A stretch of DNA of 64,000 nt from Natrialba aegyptia DSM 13077 (GTDB lineage: Archaea; Halobacteriota; Halobacteria; Halobacteriales; Natrialbaceae), in contig NZ_AOIP01000014.1 of NCBI RefSeq assembly GCF_000337535.1, positions 62,001 to 126,000 of the forward strand. The letters are read 5' to 3'. Both the position numbers and the translations under genes were made by a program. Within the stretch, counting starts at the first letter, position 1. Every line of letters begins with the position of its first letter. The notes beneath the pieces are model-generated. The model was not told where the DNA came from, searched no databases, and saw only the letters and a program-made list of their open reading frames with translations. Positions 45,426-53,172 of this stretch are shown here, piece by piece.

Positions 45426-45433
45426 TTTGTTAT
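45426..45433 (-). promoter_or_regulatory. ATAACAAA promoter element (copy 10) before padR-like gene
   Basis: Minus strand, 36-43 nt before the ATG at 45390. Followed by TA. The only copy in front of a regulator gene. Confidence 0.55.
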
Positions 45434-45643
45434 CCGTATCATACAGCGTTGTTAGTACTCCTTTCAGTATTTTTCAAAGTGTCTAAATCGATTGTTCCCG
45501 TGACAACCATCCGTTCATGACTGTCCAAGAACCCTGAATATCGGCTTGTCTGCGTTTCCTCCAATTATCGTCACCTCACCATCACGAACGCGCGGATGAC
45601 AGACACACGCATACACTGCCGCGCATACTCCGTCGATCGCCCG

Positions 45644-45976
45644 TCACTCGTCCGTCACAGAGAGCGCGACATCGATACCTTCGTCGTCGATCCGGACGCG
45701 CACCTGTTCGACGGTCGCCTCGTACGCCGTCGTGTGCGATCCGTCGTCCTCGAACCGAACACATTCGGCGAGGAGATCTCCCTCGAGCAAATTATTTATC
45801 CGCCGGTACACCGTCGCGGACGAGCTATCAGTCCGATCGGTCAGTTCCTTCGCCGTCTTCGGTCCTGAACTCGTTGCGACGAGGATCGTCCGCGCGCATT
45901 CGTCGCCGAGAACGTCGAGTTGGACTGTCGACTCAGTCGCCGGGTTCGATTGGGTATTACTCGCTTTCGTGGACAT
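45644..45976 (-). CDS. Winged-helix DNA-binding protein (ArsR-like)
   Basis: 110 aa. ARTILVATSSGPKTAKELTD, then SSATVYRRINNLLEGDLLAE is a helix-turn-helix with recognition helix, then a short wing (FEDDGSHTTAYEATV). The ATG at 45976 is used; a TTG 33 nt upstream has no support beyond the open frame. A TTATAAAA box (46030-46037) lies 54-61 nt before the ATG. It lies between the PadR gene and the small zinc-ribbon paralogue. Target unknown. Confidence 0.78.
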   Translation of the reverse strand: MSTKASNTQSNPATESTVQLDVLGDECARTILVATSSGPKTAKELTDRTDSSSATVYRRINNLLEGDLLAECVRFEDDGSHTTAYEATVEQVRVRIDDEGIDVALSVTDE

Positions 45977-46029
45977 CGTCGTACTCACCTGGTATGGTCC
46001 AGCAATCAAACTGGTAAGCGAAAGCGGTA

Positions 46030-46037
46030 TTTTATAA
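46030..46037 (-). promoter_or_regulatory. TATA box of the ArsR-like gene
   Basis: TTATAAAA on the minus strand, 54-61 nt before ATG 45976. Suggests a leader of about 25-30 nt. Confidence 0.45.
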
Positions 46038-46367
46038 CGATGTGCCTTCGAGACGGAAAGTCACGCATTCCGGCGCGAAACATGGGATTTCGATATCGAA
46101 ACCGATTCTTTCGGTCAGTGAGATTCACGGTCACAGCGTCGTTTCCCACCGAACACGGTCCAACCGATCCAAATTCGGATTGAGGTCGACCCGGATCAAT
46201 TCCGAGCAGAACGTCCGAGATATCCGGATAACGCCGCTATTCGGCGGGAAATTGTGCATTTCTCCAGCGCAGATCCACCGACGAGAGTGAACAGTCGCAG
46301 TCCTTTATTCGGATCTGCCCCCCTCGGTTGGAATGCGCTAAACCGCTCCCATACCCACCATCCACCC

Positions 46368-46568
46368 ATGAACTCTCCACACCAAAACTGGCGACCGATG
46401 GAATCGTCGACCGCAGGTGCCCGCTGTCGCAACTGCGATACACACGTCACCCAACAGTTCGCCCGCGTCTTCGGCGACAACGGCGACATCGTCCACGGCT
46501 GTCCGGCCTGTACAACATATCGTGAGATGCAATCCGGTGGCCACCTCCCCAGTACCGAATCCGACTGA
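46368..46568 (+). CDS. Small zinc-ribbon-like protein, second copy (DUF7563-type)
   Basis: 66 aa. CRNCDTHVTQQFARVFGDNG, then HGCPACTTYREM, with the Cys pairs of the paralogue at 3437-3646. N- and C-terminal tails differ between the two. The ATG at 46368 is the first in-frame start giving the same domain offset. No good TATA is evident. The gap 46569-46857 holds no other gene. Confidence 0.75.
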   Translation: MNSPHQNWRPMESSTAGARCRNCDTHVTQQFARVFGDNGDIVHGCPACTTYREMQSGGHLPSTESD

Positions 46569-46857
46569 CTCCACGACTGCTCGCCAAGACACGACCGGAA
46601 TCGGTCGAACGACGTACAATTTTTATCGCAGACGACTGGTACTAATCGAATTGGTACTCGTGTGAAAATCGGATCGTAATCGCGTTGTGCCGCCGTCAGT
46701 ACTATCCTGACCGCGTTCACCGTCGGATGATTCCGTCCGTATTCATATAACAACTAATACCGCAGGTTAAAGTCAGTGGTCAGCAAAGTGGAGGACGTGC
46801 ATGAGAGACGATGATGGACTGTGCGTCGAGACGCGACAAATGAATGATACATAAGCA

Positions 46858-47361
46858 ATGTCTGTCCAGAGGAGTCGTCCCGAGTCGCTTGCAGAAAGCG
46901 AGGTCTTTCACATTCTCGGCAACGACAGACGACGAGCAATCGTCCAACTACTCGCACACCAATCCGGACAGGTCGATGTCTCAGACATCGCGACCGAGAT
47001 CGCCGCTACCGAGTCCGAAACGACATCAGTACCGAATAACCTCTACAAAAGCGTCTACGTCTCCCTCCAACAGACGCATCTCCCTCAACTCGAGGAAGAC
47101 GCAGTCATCGAGTACGATTCGGACACCAAAACAATCCAACCGGGTCCGAACTTCGAGGACGTTATCACCTATATCGACGGCCACGATGGCGATCACACTC
47201 GAGTTCTCCAACTCCACCTTGCCGCCTGCGTCATCGGTCTCGGCCTTATCGTCCTCACCGGACTCGACCTCCCGCTGCTTTCCAGTCTCGATCCCGTCCT
47301 CTGGAGCGTCCTCATTCTAGTCGCCATCGCCGGGAGCAGCCTCTACCGACTCTTCGCTTGA
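46858..47361 (+). CDS. DUF7344-type HTH domain protein with membrane segments, third copy
   Basis: 167 aa. VFHILGNDRRRAIVQLLAHQ, IATEIAATESETTSV and KSVYVSLQQTHLPQLEEDAV match the paralogues but with more divergence (no AAWEND). Two hydrophobic segments (LHLAACVIGLGLIVLTGLDL and VLWSVLILVAIAGSSLYRLF) at the end. A possible TATA-like CATATAAC lies about 105-110 nt upstream. Confidence 0.77.
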   Translation: MSVQRSRPESLAESEVFHILGNDRRRAIVQLLAHQSGQVDVSDIATEIAATESETTSVPNNLYKSVYVSLQQTHLPQLEEDAVIEYDSDTKTIQPGPNFEDVITYIDGHDGDHTRVLQLHLAACVIGLGLIVLTGLDLPLLSSLDPVLWSVLILVAIAGSSLYRLFA

Positions 47362-47409
47362 ACTCTCGCCACTCACCTGCCGTTCCCGCCAGCAGAGACA
47401 CTCTTTTCA

Positions 47410-47454
47410 CGCCGTACTCACCACCCGCGACGTTCAACAGTCGCCGTACTCACC
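47410..47454. repeat. Two direct copies of a 13-bp sequence
   Basis: CGCCGTACTCACC at 47410-47422 and 47442-47454, 32 bp period, in the 257-bp C/A-rich gap after the DUF7344-type gene. Too short to name; could be chance or an operator. Confidence 0.35.
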
Positions 47455-47618
47455 GAACTCAAATGCCCAAGAAACGCCGTTTACAGCACTCTCCATAACA
47501 ATTTCACTCTCCACAACTATCGTTTTCGCCACAACAGAGACAACGCTCCCACGCGCTCCCACGACAGCACCTGATCCGCACGGAACGAAAAAATCGGCTG
47601 ACCGAAAGCACTTCCGAC

Positions 47619-50195
47619 TTACGCGAGTGCCGCAGCCACGTTCGCGCTCGGTCCCGACTCCTCGGCTGCTGAACTCGTCATCATGTCGTCCATTCCCGAG
47701 TCGTGCATACTGACAACGATGATCGTTGCCTGTTCGATCGTAACGGAGATCTCGGAGTCGTCACTAGTGTCGGTGTCAGTGTCGGTCTCCGTCTCGGTAT
47801 CGGCATCAGTCTCCTCCGTATCGTCAGTCATCGCTTCGTCAGTATCGCCGTTGGTTTCGGTATCGTTGTAGTCGTCTGTGTCGTCCGCTTCGGTATCCGT
47901 CTCTTCGACGCCGTTTTCGGTTTCGGTCTCAGTCTCGGTTTCGGTCTCGGTACTTACATTGTCCGAGTCCTCGATGCCGGTCGTCGTGGAGTCGTTCTCC
48001 GCGACACCGTTGTCGTCTTCGATACCGTCGTCAGTAGCATTGGTATCAGCCGTCGCCGAATCGGCCTCGGTATCGGTATCCGTCTCGTGGCCATCTTCAC
48101 CGGTGTCGATACCGTTCTCGGCCCCAGTATCGGCACTGTCGTCAGCACTGAAGACAAAGATGGTCGCCTGTTCGATCGTTATCTCGTGTTCACCGGCATC
48201 GGCATCTTCGACCGCTGATTCATCGGTTGCGTCGTCGTGCTCATCGTCTGCGGCACCGTCACTGGCGTTATGGTCGTCTCGCTCCTCCGATGGTTCCGTC
48301 TCAGTGGTCTCGTCGTCCGTTTCTGGGGATTCGGTATCGTTCGTCTCCGTCTCGTTCATTTCGTCGTCCCCACCATCACAGCACGGCTCTGCCGTGGCAG
48401 CTTCGTCCGACTCGTTTTCGACGGGAGCAGTCGTGTCGTTCTCCTCGTGTTCGTGTTCAGTATCGTTGGTTTCCGATGACTCCGTATCAGTGGTCGTGTC
48501 CGTCTCGTTCATCGTGCTGTCGTCTTCAGCGCCACAGCACGCGGTTTCTGACTCACTGTCGTTGGCGTCAGTTTCGGTATCCGTCTCGACTGTCTCGTTT
48601 TCGTCGTCGAGTTCAGTATCGTCGGTGTCGTCGGTGGTGGTGTTGGTTTCGGTGTCAGTGTCAGTATCAGTGTCGGTCTCGGTGTCAGTGTCAGTATCAG
48701 TGTCGGTCTCGGTGTCAGTGTCAGTGGTGGTTTCAGTTTCGGTGTCGGTCTCGACATCCATCTCGTCCTCGGATTCGGTGGTGTCGACCTGTTCGTCAGC
48801 CGCTGAATCGAGTCCCTGAACGAGGACGAAGATCGTCGCACGCTCGATCGTGATCTCACTCTGGTTGCCGTTGGTCATCTCGTCCGCTGGCAGGTCGTCT
48901 GCGCTGTGGAGTAGGACGAAGATGGTGGCGTTCTCGATGGATGCCGTGCTAACGGAGTCCGTTTCCGTTTCTGTGTCTGTTTCTGTCTCAGTGTCCGTTT
49001 CTGTCTCGGTAGTCGTCTCGGTATCCGTTCCGGTGTCGGTTTCAGTGTCAGTTTCAGTCTCGGTGGTAGTTTCAGTGTCAGTGTCAGTCTCTGTCTCAGT
49101 GTCCACAGCCGTTTCGTTTTCACCGTTCGGTTGCATCGCACCGTCACCGGCATGGTCGCCCATGGACGACTCCATTCCGCCTGGACCGAGTGGGGCGATC
49201 GTTGGCTGTTCGATCGTCACTTCGATCTGTTTCTCGTCGGACATGTCGTCGTCGTCGCTGCACTCGAAGCCGTGTGCGACAAGGGTCGCCCGGTTGATCG
49301 TGACGGTGAGTTCACCATCGCCAGCGGCGGTGTCGGCTGGCTGATCGTCGACCGGTTGGTCATCCGTCGGTTCGTCATCCGTTGGCTGCTCAGCTGCAGG
49401 CGTGTCGTTCGCCGGCTGCTCGTCTTCGGGTGCATCAGCGGCTGGCTGATCGTCTGCCGGTTCACCGTCCGCTGGTTGCTCGTCTACCGGTTTATCGTCT
49501 GCCGACTCAGTATCGTTAGCCGGCATCTCAGCAGCGCCGTTGTCGGCCGTTCCGTTCGCTTCGACCGTTACAACTGCCTCAGCAGTGACGGCGTCGCCTG
49601 CATCGGTGACGTACGGGCCGTCCTCTTGGCCGTCAGTCTCGACGAAGTCGTACTCCTGGTTGTCGTTCGTATCGAGGTGCGGCATGGCGACCAGCGTTTC
49701 GTCCTCAGTAAGCGGCTCGTCGAGCGTAATCTCGATGTTCTCGTGCGTCCCTGGTTCGAGGTATGCTGACGTACCGATCACGCTCTCGATAGCCTCTCCA
49801 ACGAGAAGACTACTGTTGTGAATCGTCACGAAGCCCCCGTCAGGAAGCGTTGCCTCCTCCACGACGACCGTCTCGCCCGCCGTCGTCTGATCTTCGAAGG
49901 TCACCGTCGCTGTCTGTGCCGGTCCGTCATCACTCACATTATCGCCGGCTTCTGCATCGCCGTTCGTTCCTGTCTCATCGGAGGTTTCCGCCTCGTCTGT
50001 CGCCCCCGAGTCCATCTCCGTCTCCGACGCTGTCGTCTCGGTTGCTGTCTCTCCCTCGTTACTGCTCTCCTCGTGTGCCTGGTCGCTCGTGTTTCCACTG
50101 GCACTCGCCGATGTTGCCCCCGCGACCATCGCAACACCCGAGGTTATCATCATCAGTGTGATGAGCAGTACGAGTAGCTTCTTGCGTACGTTCAT
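47619..50195 (-). CDS. Large acidic secreted repeat protein with DUF7282-like domain
   Basis: 858 aa. Sec signal peptide at the start (KKLLVLLITLMMITSGVAMV). A DUF7282-like domain (about 85-215) contains VVVEEATLPDGGFVTIHNSS and LVGEAIESVIGTSAYLEPGT. After it six short strand-like cores recur: TVTINRATLVAHG, VTIEQPTIAPLG, ASIENATIFVLL, ITIERATIFVLV, ITIEQATIFVFS and VTIEQATIIVVS. They are separated by long Thr/Glu/Asp linkers made of near-perfect TETDTETD-type repeats. ATG 50195 is chosen because the signal peptide starts there; the frame extends 9 codons further. Probably a cell-surface protein; function unknown. Confidence 0.75.
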   Translation of the reverse strand: MNVRKKLLVLLITLMMITSGVAMVAGATSASASGNTSDQAHEESSNEGETATETTASETEMDSGATDEAETSDETGTNGDAEAGDNVSDDGPAQTATVTFEDQTTAGETVVVEEATLPDGGFVTIHNSSLLVGEAIESVIGTSAYLEPGTHENIEITLDEPLTEDETLVAMPHLDTNDNQEYDFVETDGQEDGPYVTDAGDAVTAEAVVTVEANGTADNGAAEMPANDTESADDKPVDEQPADGEPADDQPAADAPEDEQPANDTPAAEQPTDDEPTDDQPVDDQPADTAAGDGELTVTINRATLVAHGFECSDDDDMSDEKQIEVTIEQPTIAPLGPGGMESSMGDHAGDGAMQPNGENETAVDTETETDTDTETTTETETDTETDTGTDTETTTETETDTETETDTETETDSVSTASIENATIFVLLHSADDLPADEMTNGNQSEITIERATIFVLVQGLDSAADEQVDTTESEDEMDVETDTETETTTDTDTETDTDTDTDTETDTDTDTDTETNTTTDDTDDTELDDENETVETDTETDANDSESETACCGAEDDSTMNETDTTTDTESSETNDTEHEHEENDTTAPVENESDEAATAEPCCDGGDDEMNETETNDTESPETDDETTETEPSEERDDHNASDGAADDEHDDATDESAVEDADAGEHEITIEQATIFVFSADDSADTGAENGIDTGEDGHETDTDTEADSATADTNATDDGIEDDNGVAENDSTTTGIEDSDNVSTETETETETETENGVEETDTEADDTDDYNDTETNGDTDEAMTDDTEETDADTETETDTDTDTSDDSEISVTIEQATIIVVSMHDSGMDDMMTSSAAEESGPSANVAAALA

Positions 50196-50467
50196 AGTGT
50201 GCCGTTGAAGGCACTCGTTCATCGCTGGAGTGGCGCTTAAACCGCCACAACCATTTCGCCAGGAAACTGTACACTACGCGTTCCTGACGCCAGACACGCC
50301 GATCCCGTCGCCCGCAGAAAGGACCGATTGAGAACCACAATGACACCAGTCGCCGTTCGACATACACCGTACTTGTCGTCGCCCTTCAATGTGTGACCCC
50401 GATTCCCACACATTAGACGGACTCGCGACAGACGATACATAACACACGACACGCGATATGCGATACA

Positions 50468-51034
50468 CTACTCGTTCGACTGCTCCGGCGACTTCGACGC
50501 CGTCGGCTCGTGCCCCGGCAAACAGACCAGATTCTCCCGTCCCAGCCGTAACTTGGTCACCTGGTCGTCCTCCTCGAGTTCAGCCAGCAGCCGGCTCACC
50601 TTCGCTTTCGACCAGTCGACCGAGTCGACGATGCGAGACTGTTTCATGCGCCCCCCGTTCTCGCGGATGAGTTTGTGGACCCGCTCCTGGTCGGTCATGA
50701 ACTCGTCGCGGTGGGAGTCGTAGTTGGGGTTGTGCTTGTGTCGATGCTTGTAGTCGGGTCCGTGCTTGCTGTCGTGGTCGTAATCGTGTTCGGAGGTGTC
50801 ACCGTAGCTGTCGGCCCTGCGATTCTGTAATCGGTCTCGAGCGACGAGGATAGTGCCCAGGGCAGTCAAGAGGAGCAGTCCGAGGAGTGCTGCGAGATGG
50901 GCACCACTGCTCGTCTGAAGTGGCACTGCAGAAAAAGTCGGCTCGAAACCGACGCGTTCAGCGACCGCGGCGTGGTCGCTAGCCGAGCGAAGCAGTCCCG
51001 CGTCGGAGACGGTAGTGGGAAAGTGGATGCTCAT
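50468..51034 (-). CDS. Membrane-anchored HTH protein
   Basis: 188 aa. A hydrophobic segment (AHLAALLGLLLLTALGTILV) near residues 45-65, then a His/Asp/Tyr-rich linker (DHDSKHGPDYKHRHKHNPNY), then a winged helix (ERVHKLIRENGGRMKQSRIV, KVSRLLAELEEDDQVTKLRL) ending ENLVCLPG. This architecture, an anchor plus cytoplasmic MarR-like HTH, is common in haloarchaea (DUF7343-like, from memory). Start 51034 chosen; a GTG at 51082 has TAATAACAA-type sequence about 33 nt upstream and is an alternative. Confidence 0.7.
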   Translation of the reverse strand: MSIHFPTTVSDAGLLRSASDHAAVAERVGFEPTFSAVPLQTSSGAHLAALLGLLLLTALGTILVARDRLQNRRADSYGDTSEHDYDHDSKHGPDYKHRHKHNPNYDSHRDEFMTDQERVHKLIRENGGRMKQSRIVDSVDWSKAKVSRLLAELEEDDQVTKLRLGRENLVCLPGHEPTASKSPEQSNE

Positions 51035-51304
51035 GATGACGACGAACGAAGACTCACTCACTCGTTTCTGAACCGTCGACACCCGCCTTCAAAGTATTTT
51101 TTATGGATCATGTATTGTTATTACTTGGTAAGTATATCACAGAAAGTGGTGTGTGCGGGAATCCGACGCGATACTGGAGCCGTCGCCGTCCGGTTTCGAA
51201 GGATACCGTAGCCGTTGGTAATTCGATTTTACCAGTGAGCGGTAATTCGACTGGAAGGCCGATGCGTGAGCGAAAGCCAGTGGGAGCCGACACCCGTCTC
51301 GCCA

Positions 51305-51658
51305 TCAGATGCCCGGGACGCCGGCGGCCTCGAAACCGGTGATGCCGAGGACCGCGAGGACGTACAGGATGACCAGGACCGAGATCCAGGCGACGATCGT
51401 GATCGCGATCGCATCGACCCAGCCGCCAGGATAGCGAGCGTTGATTACAGCAAGGTACGCGACGAATACCAGAAGCGGGCCGAGCAGCGGAATCCAGCCG
51501 AGGAAGAACCCGACGACCGCCCAGACGACCGCTCCGATCAACGCCGTGATGAACGCGTACGTGTAGTCGTCCGTGTCGACGACGAACCTGGCACCGAGGA
51601 AGATGCCGAGCGCGCCGATGAGCAGGCTAACCACGAACACGATGAGGCTCTCGATCAT
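51305..51658 (-). CDS. Small four-helix membrane protein
   Basis: 117 aa. Four hydrophobic segments: ESLIVFVVSLLIGALGIFLG, FITALIGAVVWAVVGFFLGW, PLLGPLLVFVAYLAVINARY and IAITIVAWISVLVILYVLAV. No catalytic motif. ATG 51658 has GGGGGG upstream; a GTG at 51694 is possible. Conserved haloarchaeal-type protein, function unknown. Confidence 0.65.
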   Translation of the reverse strand: MIESLIVFVVSLLIGALGIFLGARFVVDTDDYTYAFITALIGAVVWAVVGFFLGWIPLLGPLLVFVAYLAVINARYPGGWVDAIAITIVAWISVLVILYVLAVLGITGFEAAGVPGI

Positions 51659-51896
51659 AGACTGTGTGAGCCCCCCCATACCGATAGTTATCACTCACCT
51701 ACACGAACTGGACAGCACGATTAATCCGTCTATCAATACGCTTCTCGTCGCGTTAGCGCCGGTTCTTCCGGGAAATTATGCAGTACTTTCGTAACGAAGA
51801 CGAGGCATTATCGGGGAGCAGTTGTCTGTTTGTCACTCCTCTCTCGGCTTCGTCTCGATCGCAATTGCACTCTCCTCCCGCTATCCCAGCGTCTAA

Positions 51897-53027
51897 TTAC
51901 TCCTGTGAATACTGCTCGTGCTGTGCCGCCATCGCCGCCCGCTGTGAACTCGTCGCGGACCGGTCGGTTTCCTGAACGAGGGACCGAATCCCCGACTCGA
52001 GACCCACCTGCGCCTCGAACTCGAGTTCACGGCGCGCCTTGGTGATATCTGCCCCGCTGTGTCTGATGTCGCCGGGCCGGGGCTCTCGATGGACGATCGG
52101 GGCAGTGGAGCCGACCGCGTCCCGAACGAGTTCAGCGAGCTCGCGGATCGACGTGCGTTCGCCGGTGCCGATGTTGTAGGCGGTGCCGACGGCGTCGGTC
52201 GTCGCCGCTTGCAGGTTTGCCCGGACGATGTCGGAAACGTGGACGAAGTCCCGCGTCTGTTCGCCGTCACCGTCGATGGTGATCGGATCGTCCGCCCGCG
52301 CCTGGTCGAGAAACGTGGAGATGACGCCGCTGTAGGGGCCTTGCTGGCGCGGGCCGTAGGCGTTGAAGTAGCGGAGCGCAACGGTGGGCAGGTCGTAGAG
52401 TTCGGCGTAGCGGCGGGTGTACTGGTCGAGGGCGAGTTTCTGGATTCCGTAGGGAGAGTTCGGGTCCGTCGAGGCGGTTTCGGAGATCGGGAGCTCATCG
52501 GGGTGGCCGTAGACCGCGGCGCTCGAGGCGACGACGACCCGTGCGTCTTCCTGGCGGGCTTGCTCCAAGACGAGGAGACTGGCGTCGAGATTCGTCTCGT
52601 TGCTCCGTCTTGGCGCGTCGACGCTTCGGGAGACGCTGACGAGAGCGGCCTGGTGGAAGATCAGATCGACGCCGCGAGCGGCTCGCTGGAGCGCCATGGG
52701 GTCGCCGATGTCGCCGTCGATTACGGTGACGTTGTCGTGGATAGTCGTCGAGTCCGTCGAACCCATGGAATCCGTCGAATCCGTCGTTCCAGTCGATGTT
52801 GCTGATGATTCTGATTCTGAGGCCGATGTCGATGTTGATGTTGGTGTCGATGCCGGTACTGAGACCGCCGTCGACACGGGCGGAAGATACTCCCGAGAGC
52901 CGGTCGAGAAGTTATCGAGCACGCGAACCTCGTTGTGCGGAGCCAACGCGCCGACGAGATGGCTCCCGATGAACCCCGCACCACCGGTTACGAGGACTGT
53001 GCTGTCGCGGATCTCTGGCGAGGTCAT
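51897..53027 (-). CDS. NAD-dependent UDP-sugar 4-epimerase-like protein (GalE type)
   Basis: 376 aa. VTGGAGFIGSHLVGAL at 13-28, the YGIQKLALDQY active site (YxxxK), and RYFNAYGPRQQGPYSGVIST are extended-SDR marks of UDP-glucose or UDP-GlcNAc 4-epimerases. Unusually, residues about 51-95 are a Ser/Thr-rich low-complexity insertion between the dinucleotide fold and the GDIGDP strand. Upstream codons to 53327 are basic and read opposite pyrC, so ATG 53027 is the start. Divergent from pyrC, spacing 145 bp. Confidence 0.85.
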   Translation of the reverse strand: MTSPEIRDSTVLVTGGAGFIGSHLVGALAPHNEVRVLDNFSTGSREYLPPVSTAVSVPASTPTSTSTSASESESSATSTGTTDSTDSMGSTDSTTIHDNVTVIDGDIGDPMALQRAARGVDLIFHQAALVSVSRSVDAPRRSNETNLDASLLVLEQARQEDARVVVASSAAVYGHPDELPISETASTDPNSPYGIQKLALDQYTRRYAELYDLPTVALRYFNAYGPRQQGPYSGVISTFLDQARADDPITIDGDGEQTRDFVHVSDIVRANLQAATTDAVGTAYNIGTGERTSIRELAELVRDAVGSTAPIVHREPRPGDIRHSGADITKARRELEFEAQVGLESGIRSLVQETDRSATSSQRAAMAAQHEQYSQE

Positions 53028-53137
53028 TACTCCTGCGAGGACGGCCGCTCGGTTTAGTATAGCACTCGTACCGCCGCCGTACACGGAGCCTACACCGTAC
53101 GCGAGGACGAGTCGAACTCGAGTAGGAGAGACAGAAG

Positions 53138-53144
53138 CTATATG
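53138..53144 (+). promoter_or_regulatory. TATA box of pyrC
   Basis: CTATATG, 29-35 nt before the pyrC ATG at 53173, the TATA position for a leaderless transcript. Confidence 0.55.
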
Positions 53145-53172
53145 CGCCCGCCTCGGCAACGCTACGGCACCC

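Noticed and set aside
44905..45486. 193-codon plus-strand frame overlapping the PadR gene
   Set aside because: Antisense to the recognisable PadR protein; no TATA or conserved motif, and its peptide has no haloarchaeal acidic bias.
50931..50960. GTCGG-CTCGAAA-CCGAC resembling a tRNA T-arm inside the membrane-HTH gene
   Set aside because: The T-loop lacks the TTC start and no acceptor, D or anticodon arms can be placed around it; it sits within a normal coding frame (the VGFEPT peptide).
51115..51121. TTGTTAT (ATTGTTAT) upstream of the membrane-HTH gene
   Set aside because: One mismatch to the element and it would require the GTG start at 51082; not counted among the copies, though it could be a diverged one.
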